In this document: one piece after another, positions 11,967 through 22,026 of the stretch | Layout: each line of letters opens with the position of its first letter | Position numbering within the stretch: the stretch's first letter is position 1 | DNA from: Atkinsonella hypoxylon | Lineage: Eukaryota > Ascomycota > Sordariomycetes > Hypocreales > Clavicipitaceae | Direction: 5' to 3' | DNA length: 64,000 nt | Assembly (NCBI GenBank): GCA_000729835.1 | Contig: JFHB01000027.1 | Span: 186,001 to 250,000, forward strand | The notes under the pieces: generated by a model | What the model saw: the letters and a program-made list of their open reading frames with translations, nothing else | What the model was told of the DNA's origin: nothing | The model's database searches: none | Made by a program: the position numbers and the translations under genes

Positions 11967-13897
11967 ACGGCAATATCGCTGTTAAACCATAATCTACTCC
12001 AAAACACTCCCTCTCTTATAATGAATGCGCTTCTTCACCATCAACACTGCATCAAGCCTCTGCATTGGACTGGCGTTGGGAGCAACCACCTTCTTAATTG
12101 TGCGCAGCGATTCGCACCCTTCTTTTTTCTCTGATTTATTCTCACTCTATAAGCTGTCTTTCTGCCTAGCAAGCCTCTTTAATAATACATCCACACAAGA
12201 CAAGGCAGGATGCTTTGTATATGGAAAGGCGAAGACGAGCAGATTAGTCTTTCTGCGGCATTATTTTTGCCCATGCGAATATTCTCGAAGATGCCGCTGC
12301 TACTTGGCTAGTAGGGCGACTTCGCAAATCTCACCGCCAACCGGCATCTTCTGCGCAGAGATATATGGTCTCTGTACATTGACCAACTGAACACACTTAC
12401 GAAAGATGCAGTAATAATAACATGTCTTCTCACGCTTGAGCTCTGTTTTTTTACGTTTTTGTTTTTCCCTCGATAATCAATCTCACTTGATCGATTTTCT
12501 TCGTTCTGATCTAATGATCTTTCTCTTTTTTTGTGGTTCTTTCCCCCCTGTCTCCCGGCTGGTGAAAAAAAGAAAATATATTTAAAACAGCACGCACACG
12601 CGGACTGAAAATGCCCGGCAATGCTATAGAAAAATGGACAAGGATACGGACAGGGACAGTAAAAGGGACTATGGCGAGGCCCTCGTGGCATTGAAAAATT
12701 CACTTAAGGGAATGGCTTTTTCATACAGCGGAGTTTCAGCGGACATGACTTTCTGATTTGACATGGCATTGCTTAGCTATTGCAGTACTTACCGAACGGT
12801 CTTAGGAATCGACAAATTAAGATGATTTGGCGTGCTTGACTGTGACGTGGTGATGATGTATGTGCAATGACCGAGGTTGTACGGATATGTAGCCTGTCGG
12901 GTGACGCCGTCGGTGTGAGAGCCGGGGTAGCTTGGTTGCTTAGCTGTGAGCCGTGCGCAAGTAATTCTAAGTGTATAATTGGCTATTTCCCCTAAATTCC
13001 ATTCTATCCATTGATTGGCTTGGCGTACTTGTAGCTAAGCCTAACCTGGTCGCTCGCAGCTGGGCAAATCCCAGCCTCATACACCCGTCCCGACGTCAGT
13101 GCGTTGTCCAAAGGTGGTAGTCAATCTATATTAAACACGTTAGGGGCACAATTTATCCAAGATTGTTATCAAAATATCTAACGTACAGGACGATAACGAA
13201 TATGCACAGGTTCAAGCAGGGTGTCAAAGATGCGGCCAAGCACGTGAGAACATAACGAGGATGTAAATATAAACAAGTATACACAAAGTCCCCGTTCGAG
13301 AGGGAAAAAAAAAAAACAACAACAACAACAACACAAAAAAGCTATAAAGACATTAAGGTCATGAGCTAACTAGACCTAACTCGCCCAAAATAAAGCCGTA
13401 TAATATAGGGAAAAGAGGTTCGAGCTACCTCGAGGCAAGAACCACTCTACAGGACGCCCGTGCTGGAACGAGCGCTGTCGGTGAAAGATGAAACGTCTGA
13501 AGATCCTCCCATTATCATTAATGCAGATACTAATGCTAGCTCTTGGACGGAGTTTTTACTAGAATATCCTGTTCTGATAAGCGGGGCTATGGAGAAGAAG
13601 AACCCGTTTGGAATCGAGACGTGAGGACGTGGGATGAGGGAGTATCATTATTGGGAACGCCGTAGATGCTAAGTCTGGGAAAACATAGAATTCCGCTGAC
13701 TTTTTGGAATTATGGGGATTTGTAGGCTCGAGGCTTGGTGTTCTCATGGTGATTTCTTTTTCTTTGCCATTGCATCGTGTTTGAATGCGAGGTCTAGGGT
13801 GGGAATATCGAGATCTGGCCATGGGCAAAAAAAAAAAAAAAAAGAGGAAGGGTTTATGAAGTTTTTGATGCGAGAGGCCAGGGGGCAAGCCACAAGT
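11967..13897. other. Convergent intergenic region HMT1/LAG1
   Basis: Nearly 2 kb between two gene ends that face each other. It contains 3' untranslated sequence, an A-rich tract with a short CAA microsatellite (about 13305-13335) and an A17 run (13827-13843). A frame beginning at 12025 opens with a hydrophobic stretch but then loses any protein-like character. No gene is supported. Confidence 0.6.
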
Positions 13898-15292
13898 TCA
13901 ATGGATGGACCCGTTGACAGCCTTGCCGTTGACCTCTAGGGCAGGAACGGGCGGCTTGCTCTTCTCGTTGACGGCCTTGGTCTCTTCGGATCCGTCTTCG
14001 TCGTCGGACCGGTCGTCGTCGGCTGTGCTGTCACGGATGAAGCGGTAGGCGATGCGGATGATGTAGAAGAGCCAGAAGAGGTTGAGGGCCTGCAGTGAGG
14101 TGAGCAGGCCGGTGGAGACGTACTGGGAGATCCAGCACTTGTACTGCTGGGTCTCCCAGTTGAGCTCGAAGGGGCCGACGGTGCGGAACTCGGTGAAGAG
14201 CGACCAGATGATCTTGAGATTGATGAAGTGGCGCATGTACACCCAGACGCAGACGAAGAGGAAGAAATACGGGGCCACGAAGGGATGGTCGAGGTAGTTG
14301 AGGACCTTGGAGGTGGCGAGGAAGAAGTCGCTGATGTCGTGGGTGGTGTAGACGGCGATGCCCATGTAGGTGAAGTGGAAGCGGTAGCTGAGGCCGATGA
14401 GGGCGAGGCTGACGATGTGGTGGCCGACGAGTTCCTTGAAGTCCTTGCGTGCCTTTTCCAGGCCGAGGACGAGGACGATGGCCTGCTGTGCCCAGTAGGC
14501 AGCCTCGAAGAGGTAGTAGAACTTGACGATGGCCTCGTGGGTGCGATGGGGGAAGTGCTCGTACATGCCGCGCGTGTTGAAGTACCATACCGGCGTCCGA
14601 TACATGACATACATGCCCGCGGGGCCGAGGAAGAAGAAGTAGATGGCGGTGTAGGACTGTTCCATAAACCGAGCCTGCTTGTTGCGCTTGAGGCCAGCCT
14701 TCCTGGCCCAAGGCCTCAGCAGCTCCTGCATGATGAACTCGCGGGTGAAGGAGAGGACGACGGTGTAGAAGGCCACAAAGGCCACGTCCCACGGACCCTT
14801 GCCATAGTGAACAGGCTCGTCGGGGTGCTGGCGCGGCAGACGATACGAAAGGAATATGAAGTTGTGAAGCGGGTTCGCCTCGGTCGGATTGAGCGCGTAG
14901 CCGGTGAGGAAGAGGGCGAGGATGGCCAGGGGAAGCATCCAGGTGTGCTTGACGCAGGTCTGGCGGACGCGCGAGATGAGACCTCGTGCGCGGCGGCGCT
15001 TCGACAGCTTCTTGGACGAGCCAGACGGGTGGATGGCGCCCGAGGCGGCACGCGCCGACGGAGACGACGACGACGACGACGACGACGACGAGGAGGCCGA
15101 GCTGATGATGACGCTGTCGCCGCGGTGATGAGCGAGCGAGACTCTGCTCGATGCCAATGCCGGGGCGCCCGTGTCGCCTGCGCGGATCTCGCCTCCCAAG
15201 CCGCTGGATTTCCTACGCTTTCGCACCCCCTCGGCTTTGAGACTGTGCAATTGCTCTGCAGGGCTGCTGAGCAGCGGGAAGGGTTCTGACAT
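13898..15292 (-). CDS. lag1: Ceramide synthase, TLC (TRAM-LAG1-CLN8) family
   Basis: Single exon, 464 residues. It condenses a fatty acyl-CoA with a sphingoid base in the ER membrane to make (dihydro)ceramide. The TLC domain spans roughly residues 170-410 with about seven or eight hydrophobic helices. The Lag1 motif is seen with the double histidine in VGHHIVS (near residue 289) and the downstream TTHDISD acidic/His cluster; both are catalytic hallmarks of the family. The N-terminus has a poly-serine tract (about residues 68-79, encoded by repeated TCG) and basic clusters; the C-terminus is cytosolic and acidic (DDDRSDDED), similar to the CK2-type sites near the ends of yeast Lag1/Lac1. Third codon positions are very GC-rich, so several other frames are also open. 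Fungi usually have two paralogues (Lag1/BarA type and Lac1/LagA type); which one this is I cannot tell, nor the acyl chain it prefers. Confidence 0.93.
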   Translation of the reverse strand: MSEPFPLLSSPAEQLHSLKAEGVRKRRKSSGLGGEIRAGDTGAPALASSRVSLAHHRGDSVIISSASSSSSSSSSSSPSARAASGAIHPSGSSKKLSKRRRARGLISRVRQTCVKHTWMLPLAILALFLTGYALNPTEANPLHNFIFLSYRLPRQHPDEPVHYGKGPWDVAFVAFYTVVLSFTREFIMQELLRPWARKAGLKRNKQARFMEQSYTAIYFFFLGPAGMYVMYRTPVWYFNTRGMYEHFPHRTHEAIVKFYYLFEAAYWAQQAIVLVLGLEKARKDFKELVGHHIVSLALIGLSYRFHFTYMGIAVYTTHDISDFFLATSKVLNYLDHPFVAPYFFLFVCVWVYMRHFINLKIIWSLFTEFRTVGPFELNWETQQYKCWISQYVSTGLLTSLQALNLFWLFYIIRIAYRFIRDSTADDDRSDDEDGSEETKAVNEKSKPPVPALEVNGKAVNGSIH

Positions 15293-16465
15293 TGTTGGGG
15301 CGGGAAGTGAATTCGATCGTTGTCTCGGGTTTTATTTTATTTTTTATCTTTGATGTGGCGGGTTGAGAGTTGTAGTTGTAGTTGCAAGTTTGAGGTGGGT
15401 TTCAAGTGGCCTATGTTTCTGTCGCCAATTTTTTTTTTTTTTTTTCGTCAGTGATTGAGTGAATTTTCTTTTTTTGACGTAGCGGGGGATTTCCAAGGCA
15501 TTCGAACCTGGGAGGGGGTGGAAACGGGTTTTTTCTTTTTCTCTGCAAGACTAGAATCGCGCGCCGCGCCGAGGCTGGGGCTGAGTGACGAGGATGAGGC
15601 TGATGCTGTTCGTTTTCTTTGTTCCTTTCCCTGCTGTTTTTGTCTGTTTTTGCTTAAAGGTTGGCTGGGCGGCAATAATGGGGTCAATCAGGGAGCGCCA
15701 AGTCGCCGGGATTCCCTCCTCATTCTTTGTTTCCCTTTGAAAATTGTCGGGGATGGTGTGGGTTGCAGGACGGGACGGTCGGGGTTGTGAATAAATAGTG
15801 AGTGAGTTGAGCGAGCGAGCGCCAGATGGGGCCCAAGTGCCCCAGCACCCGAAGTCCGATGCGGGCCCACGATTGGTGGAGTCATCATACCCAGCCGAAG
15901 ACACTCAGTCATGTAATCAAACTTAAAAAGTGAAGGCCACTTAGGTGTTTCATGTCTTTTTTTTTTGTCTCACGTTTCAACACTGACACTTGCGGTCCTA
16001 GTTGTTTGTTACCCACTGGACTCTGTGGCAATTTTCGCGATTCGTTACTTGAATGGGCTATGAGCTCTACTATCGCCTGTGTGGAAGTTGCTGAAAGGTG
16101 ACAGACCGGGCCATATTTATTCAGTTTTATTTGGGGGCCGGGGAAATCAGGGTTGCATTTAGAGTTGTGTCCCTTGTCTGCCCTAACAGTCTATGGGACT
16201 GGAACATTGAACAATGACAGCACACACGTAGATTTGAGCTAGAAGAGCAAACCGACTGGAGTAGCTTCGACGCCTCAACATGGACTAAATTACTGCACGA
16301 CATGGCATCCTGTCGAAAACCTTGCAGCCCGATTTTTCAGCTTTGAGCCTAGTTTCGTCTCTGCATCAACTCGTCATGCAGCATCTAGACCCACCGAAGT
16401 CCCAACACCCGGGCCATCAATCAGATTGCTTTGCTTGCTTCCTGTATGTCGTAGGCTGGCTGTAA
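15293..16465. other. LAG1 upstream region
   Basis: 1.2 kb between the start of LAG1 and the 3' end of the next gene; both genes are on the minus strand, so this is the LAG1 promoter plus the 3' end of the 117-residue gene. It holds a T17 run (15429-15445), T-rich stretches near 15958 and no supported gene. Confidence 0.6.
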
Positions 16466-16946
16466 TTAGACGCTTGCCTGAGCTGCAATATCGTCGGCTA
16501 GCGCCACGGTATCAAGCCCCACGTCCTTGAAAATAGCGTCGAATCGGTCTTCGAGTTCTTTGTGCCCGTTCAGATAGCTTCGTGCATGGGCCAGGCCTGC
16601 CTTGGCGTCGGGCGGGGAGTTGCTTCTCAATGCGCTCTGCAGCACGTCGTTCATCTTCTGCCAGATGTCGTCGCCTAGAGTTTCCTGCAATTCAAAGTTC
16701 TGTCAGTCTTATACTGAGCCGACTACTCATCCTGTCGACAAGACACTACGTTTCGATCCATCAGTCGAGGAGGGGGATGAGAAACTAAAAGTAAAACCCT
16801 GGCTTACGTACTCTGACATCGAATTCAAAGTTTATGTTTCGTTGCATCCCAGCCGCCATGTCTCTCAAGTCCACGTCGGGATGGTCCTTTTTGACTTGCT
16901 CTAGGTGCTTCGCCTGAGCGTCGAGACGTTCCTGACGAGTAGTCAT
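16466..16946 (-). CDS. 117-residue protein of unknown function
   Basis: Two exons, 16946-16812 and 16684-16466, joined by a 126-bp intron with GTACGT donor and TTGCAG acceptor; the join is in phase 0. The start (ATG at 16946-16944, context ACCATGA) follows a good TATA element about 190 bases upstream. The protein is highly charged, probably all-helical, begins MTTRQERLDAQ and has no signal peptide, membrane segment or cysteine. Residues 1-45 and 46-117 both look amphipathic. I do not recognise a family. Protein-like composition on both sides of a clean intron supports a real gene. Function cannot be assigned. Confidence 0.72.
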
Positions 16947-17133
16947 GGTAGCAATGTAAGTAGGTGCGGTATAAGCCCTGGCTGAAAAGTCAAGAAGTGT
17001 CTGGAATGATGTTGACGTTTCAAGTTTCAATCAACTGGTGATAGCACGGTGTTCGATATGATGACCAGAAGTCGCCGGCTATTCCGCGTGCGACGAGAGG
17101 CGTTGACTGTTCGCAACGAGGGCGACATGGTGT

Positions 17134-17142
17134 CTTTATATA
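17134..17142 (-). promoter_or_regulatory. TATA box of the 117-residue gene
   Basis: On the minus strand the sequence reads TATATAAAG, about 190 bases upstream of the start codon at 16946. Most housekeeping promoters in this window lack such a clear TATA, so the gene may be inducible; that is inference. Confidence 0.5.
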
Positions 17143-17273
17143 GCTGATGTCTGACGTCTGTGTGGGTGGGGCTTTAGGCATCGGCCCAATGGTCTCCCAC
17201 AGGACAAAGGAAACAAGTGGACCGTGCGCCAGTCCTCCTCATCATGTAAATATGTCGCGCGGTATAACTAAAT

Positions 17274-17323
17274 GGGGTGGAGATGGGGGAGGGGAGGAGG
17301 GGAGGAGGGGAGAAGGGGAGGGG
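17274..17323 (+). repeat. G-rich tract, G-quadruplex-capable
   Basis: Eight or so G-runs of two to five bases alternate with A, GA or AGAA in a 50-base purine-only core. It lies between the 117-residue gene promoter and the 3' end of the sedolisin gene. It is not part of a reading frame with any support. Confidence 0.7.
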
Positions 17324-17557
17324 TCTAACCGACCATTTACTTGTGGCGTGGTCATGTCGCAATTTTTGCGAGAAAATGTGACTCTGTACGAGATGTGACT
17401 CTATGTAACGATCTGATGCAATGATGAGGCGACGAACGAATCAGAATCAGAGATTTAAATACATTGCATGTACGGAGTTCCAATAGTTGCTAAATGCCTA
17501 GCCGAAATTTAAACTCATCTCCACATTCTTATTTTTAAGACGAAACTAACTAACTAC

Positions 17558-19544
17558 TTATGGAATGCGGAGATAAAATTCCAGGCCAGTAACAGCGTCC
17601 CATCCTGCCGCAGCAGAAAAATGCCTTCGGAACACCACAACCCATGTTGTATCCCGTATGCACATCGCGCATGAACTCGCGCGAGTGCCCATACAACACC
17701 GGATTGATGAACCCAACGGGACGCTTGCCCGCATGCAGGCGCGTATCATTGATTTTAGCAATCATGGAAGCAACTACTGGTGTCGACGCCGACGTTCCGT
17801 ATATCTGGTGGAGTTGGCCAACAACATACATCAGATAGCCAGTAGCTACAGCGGAAACATCGGGATACCCCCTTCCCTCCGGATCAAAGTAGCCGGCCGA
17901 GGTCAGGTTCATCAGATGCTCGGCTTGATCGCCGTTTTCAAGATATGATGTAACTGACTTTGCTTGGTAAGAGGGCGATTTGAAGAAGCGGCTAAATCCG
18001 CCTCCGGAGCTCGCAACTACTTTGGTTTTCTCGCTTTCCCGCAGGAAAGCCGTTTCACGGGGAAACTTTGTTCCCGGCTTCCAAGTTTGGTTCATTGCAT
18101 CGACCTGTGTGCCGCCCACAGCCGTCACCCATGGGCATGATGCAGGGAAATTTGGACTGAACATCCCCGTTGTGGTGTTTAAGGATCGTGATTTGGGGTC
18201 GATCCAAGTCCCTTGGACAGAGGCAGGGCCAGTATCCCCCGACGCTGCCAATACGGTCACACCCTGCAAGCCTAGTTTCAGGAATTCAAGGCACTGCCTT
18301 CTCACATATCTCGGTGGAAGCTCAGCTTCTGGCTGTGCCCAAGAAATAGAGATAACGAGAGGTGGCTTGCGATTCCCACAATCCGACGCATTATAACCAC
18401 CTGGATTCATGGAGTCGGGATACGCGGGATCCATAGATGGATCTAGCGCCGTTTGGCAGTAATGCTTGTCAAATCCAGCAAGCATTATGTTGAGATTGCC
18501 CCGTAGGAACTTGTCTCCGACCTGGGAAAGAATAACGAGTGAGCCATGAGTCATAGTATAGGGTCAAGGTAATCTGCTCGCTTCTTCGGCACGGGAGAGA
18601 AGAAGAGATCGTCTTACCTGAATATTCGTTACAGGAAGAGGGTCGACGAGAGCCATGCTAAACCCGAAATCGAGATTGGGCTCCATGTGGAAGAAGAAGT
18701 TCTTGGGATCTGGATCTCGAAAGCCTCCATCAATGGGCAGTATTACAGGGCGGCGAGATACGAGATTGGGCTGGAAGTCTGCAAAGAACTGGTCCAAGTC
18801 TTCTCCTAGCCAAGTCAGCCAGTCCGATGCGTAGACTCCAATCGAGTTGTTCTGGTGAGACTGCGTGGTAGAAGATGGTATTCCGTAGAGCAGCCGCAAG
18901 CAATCTGGCGTGGTGTACTTGAAGCAGTCGACTTGACGAGGCTTCTTTGTTGACTCTGGATTTCTAGCCCCGTGTTTCGATCCAGTCATACGCTTTCCAA
19001 CATGTGAAGATAGGCCTCTTTCCTGAAAGCGGAATTCCGCCGTGACGAGGTCGATGTGGCGGGCGATGCTCTCAGGAAGATAATATGTCCTCGAGCAGAC
19101 GTAGCTTCTGGTACCGCACAAACATTCATTGAATTTGGTGCGCAGGAGCTTCTCCGCATTGCCTGAGGTTCCATCCAGCACGAGGTGGTCTACGTCCAAA
19201 ACAAAGCTTTCAATGTCAACTTGGGATTTTTGCAACCATGGAGTAACATCTCGGACATGACGAGATTTGGGCGTGAATAGACTATCCACCTGTCTTGAAG
19301 TCCAATGTCTTGCAAAAGCCTCTGACCGGGGATCTGAAATATCTTGTAAGTGCAGAGCTGCAGCATCTGCAACAGCGTCTGGGATCGCCAACGACAAAGT
19401 CAAGCGTAGTGCTCGTTCCTTGTCGATCACCTTGCCTTTGACACACGATGACGAGGTGGAGAGGTGAGACTCGTAAGGAACATGGCTTGTAGGAAACGAA
19501 AACGCGAATTGCAGGCAAAGCAGCAGCATCGAGAACCTATACAT
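17558..19544 (-). pseudogene. Secreted S53 serine-carboxyl peptidase (sedolisin / tripeptidyl-peptidase type), frameshifted
   Basis: Exon 1 19544-18618 and exon 2 from 18521, with a 96-bp GT-AG intron in phase 0. Start chosen at 19544 because it gives a typical signal peptide (MYRFSMLLLCLQFAFS); an in-frame ATG 14 codons upstream weakens it. A pro-kumamolisin activation domain is followed by the peptidase domain. Catalytic Glu and Asp are in MEPNLD (near residues 287 and 291), the oxyanion Asp in ASGDTG (near 403) and the nucleophile Ser in GTSAS (near 551). The C-terminal Ca-binding motif GWDAVTG is present only in another frame: an A5 run (17617-17621, T5 on the coding strand) is one base too long, so the open frame drifts into unrelated sequence and stops at 17550, while the homologous frame stops at 17558. 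The enzyme family is secreted, acid-active and removes tripeptides or cuts internally. Without the Ca site the product is expected to be unstable. Assembly error is the alternative. Confidence 0.85.
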
Positions 19545-20779
19545 GATTGCAGATGCCGGGGCGGTACACGCCGTTGACGGGCGCATGAACCAGAAGTGGG
19601 TTTCAAGTGGACGGCTATAGATATTCTATCATACAGCTTAAATACGAGTAATGACATAAGAATCGCCGATGAAGAAAGTGGGAGCTGAGAGTTGCTTAAG
19701 TGCAGTAAAACCCTGTCAATGTTGTCAAGGCGCAACTTTGAAAGGCTTACGTGTGAAGAATAGTGAATGGTCTATGACAAGTTTCCATGAGTGATACAAC
19801 TAAGCACTAATGCTTTGATTCTGCCCAGCCCTGAAAGCGGGGAAAATAGTTCTCGGGCAAGTACGACTTATTCCAGTGAGATTGTTGGGCAGGTGATTTG
19901 ATAGTCCATCAGCTATTCTGCTAGCGGCCTTGTGGCACTTGATTCCATGGTTTTGAAGTCCTCGGAAGTTTCCCGAGACAAAACGCCTCTCGTTGTGAGC
20001 GCTCAATTGATAAGCAAGCATTGCATAGAAATGACATATAAGAACTGGATGGCCCCCTCGTCTAAGTCCCCTTTCACTCAAGCAAGTTCAATACCATACA
20101 ACAATCATTCATCCAAGCTTCCAACACTACAACGGGCCGTACTATCACTCTATTCCGGTCTAGAGAGCCGTTATACAATAGTGACGGAGTATGCCATCAA
20201 GCGTCAGCGCGGCTTTCCCTCCGTTCTTCCTCGATGCCAAGAAGTTTATTCTTTTTTTCCTTTTCTTCTGCGTCTCTTTCTGTGGAGGACTCCGCATGTA
20301 AGCACTGTTGAATCCTAGAGGAGATCACCAGACTCGCACTGTTCTTCTGTCCCTGTGGTTCGTAGGTAAATCGGCCCAACTTAGTCAAGCAAAGTCTGTG
20401 TAGCTAGCCACGAGGTGGATGGGAGGCGCCACCCCTTGTTGCTGCCTCGGCCTATATGTCAGCAACTAACTACCGCATCGAGCATTTAACTCGCAACCAA
20501 CAGTGTCAGCATGTCTTACCCTGCATTGAAAGCGGGTCCGATCTCTTTTGCGCCGGCGCGATCGGCAACTTTGATATTTAGGCTGTATGGAGAAAAGGAC
20601 AATTTTTGAATGCAAAGAGAACCCCCCCCCTCCCGCCGCCCCCCGGAACTCGAGTACTGATGGGATGAAGACGGGCAGCGTTGCAGCCTTTACCGGCAGA
20701 TTCTCAAACAGCGGAGCCGATGGTTTTGAGTGGAAACCAGAAAAAAAAAAAAAAATCCCTGCTTACATGGAGCAACTAA
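19545..20779. other. Sedolisin upstream region
   Basis: 1.2 kb between two minus-strand genes; it would hold the sedolisin promoter and the AIM6-like 3' end. An A15 run lies at 20741-20755. No gene is supported. Confidence 0.55.
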
Positions 20780-21882
20780 CTACGCCATGTTTTCTTGCAG
20801 CAGCGTCTTGCGTCTTGAAACAAACACGGAAGCCACAACTATGTATGTACACGCAAAGGCGATGACCGTGAGTTCCGCCCCGTAGGCCTTATTCCATTCT
20901 CGTCTTGCCGCGCTCTCGACGTCGTCGGCATTCAGAAGGTCTGCCCCCTCCTTGACTAGAGATCCAATCGAGGAGGCAAGGGAGGTCGATGCTGTGTAAT
21001 ACTTGACTAAAGGTAATCGCAGTAGCGAATCGGATTGACAATCGCGCAAGTGTCCATAGTTGTCTTCGTTGGCAAGTTTGTCCAGCGGCGCGTCTAAGAA
21101 GGTGTCGTTGAATCGAGTTAACGATGCACAGCCTGCGCCCAAGATGGAATTCGAGGTGACGATGTTTCCGGTGCCTATAATTGTAATTGGTCTTGTCGCG
21201 GGTTTGTACTGAGAACCGCCTGTGTCCAGCTCCAGCCGGGTGAGATGGTCATTTTCGCGGAGTTTCCCGAGTTGTTGCATCACCACCGGCCAAGTTGCCG
21301 TTGCATTGTCCTTGACATCGATGAATAGCAACAGGGTTTGCTCCGGCTTCGTCCGAAACACGCCGTGTTGTGACGGCTTTCGGTCAGGGGATGAGGTAAT
21401 GCTTCTGTCATTCAGCTGGTCCAGGATGCGGGCCAGAGGATCAAGATAGAGTGTTTGCAACGTCTTCTCGTCTGACAATGCGTAAGCACTATGGCCCACC
21501 AGAATGTCGTTCCCGTCCGGGCTTAACCATACGTCGGCTTCTACACTCATGCAACCGGCAGCGAGCGCCGAAAGTAAAGGGTGTGACCGCAGATAGTTGG
21601 TTGTGAGAGTGACATGGAACAGGGCTGACAGAGTGGGAATAATCATCCAGCCATCTCGGTACCGTGTCTGCGTTCTTGTCAACTGGATTTGTCCGCCATA
21701 CTCCACTGTCTCTACGGACTAGTAGTTTCAAAGATGTAAGCCAGTCTTCTTCCCGATCGACCGTTTTCAAGCAGAAACTTACCACAGGCCGACTGTTCAC
21801 TTACCGGTTGCAAGATGTGACAAATACTAAACCCCGAGTTGATAATTGCCACTGCCAGACTTGGCTGAAGCAGAAAGAACAT
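20780..21882 (-). pseudogene. AIM6-like protein (altered inheritance of mitochondria 6; PLC-like phosphodiesterase fold), frameshifted
   Basis: Proposed exons 21882-21783 and 21718-20780 with a 64-bp intron (GTAAGT donor, CTACTAG acceptor). The first exon begins with a hydrophobic anchor (MFFLLQPSLAVAII). The family motif VPCHSHN is read in one frame up to about 21600; the following core (SVEADVWL, VGHSAYAL, LLFIDVKD) and C-terminal membrane segment (about residues 280-300) are read in a different frame. A single extra C in the CC at 21599-21600 explains the switch exactly: with one fewer base the reading passes from HSHN into the expected aromatic/Arg segment. A longer open frame exists (up to 21706) but lacks the CHSHN histidines that family members use in the active site. 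Yeast AIM6 affects mitochondrial inheritance; biochemical activity is not established. Either a decayed gene or a sequencing error. Confidence 0.8.
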
Positions 21883-21927
21883 GACGGCTTGTCTCGATAA
21901 CAGTCAGCCCTGAAACTGTTTCTGATA

Positions 21928-21936
21928 ATATAAAGG
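21928..21936 (+). promoter_or_regulatory. TATA box of the cysteine-rich secreted protein gene
   Basis: ATATAAAGG about 90 bases upstream of the start at 22027, the usual distance in fungal TATA genes. It lies only about 46 bases from the start codon of the divergent AIM6-like gene. Confidence 0.55.
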
Positions 21937-22026
21937 CACTCCCCATCCACCTATTGAATTTTAGTTCTATAAGGTTCCTAAACATTAAACAGCTTCAGTT
22001 AATCTAGCAAATTCCAAGTCTTCGAA

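Noticed and set aside
12025..12390. Frame with a signal-peptide-like start after HMT1
   Set aside because: Only the first 25 residues look meaningful; it lies in the expected 3' untranslated region.
14228..15289. 353-codon open frame antisense to LAG1, very acidic
   Set aside because: It is the mirror of GC-rich third positions in LAG1, has no domain and no start or promoter of its own; the same holds for the open frames 13936-14610 and 14031-14792.
15495..15515. GGTTCGAATG on the minus strand, like a tRNA T-loop
   Set aside because: The flanking bases do not form a T-arm or acceptor stem and no D-arm precedes it.
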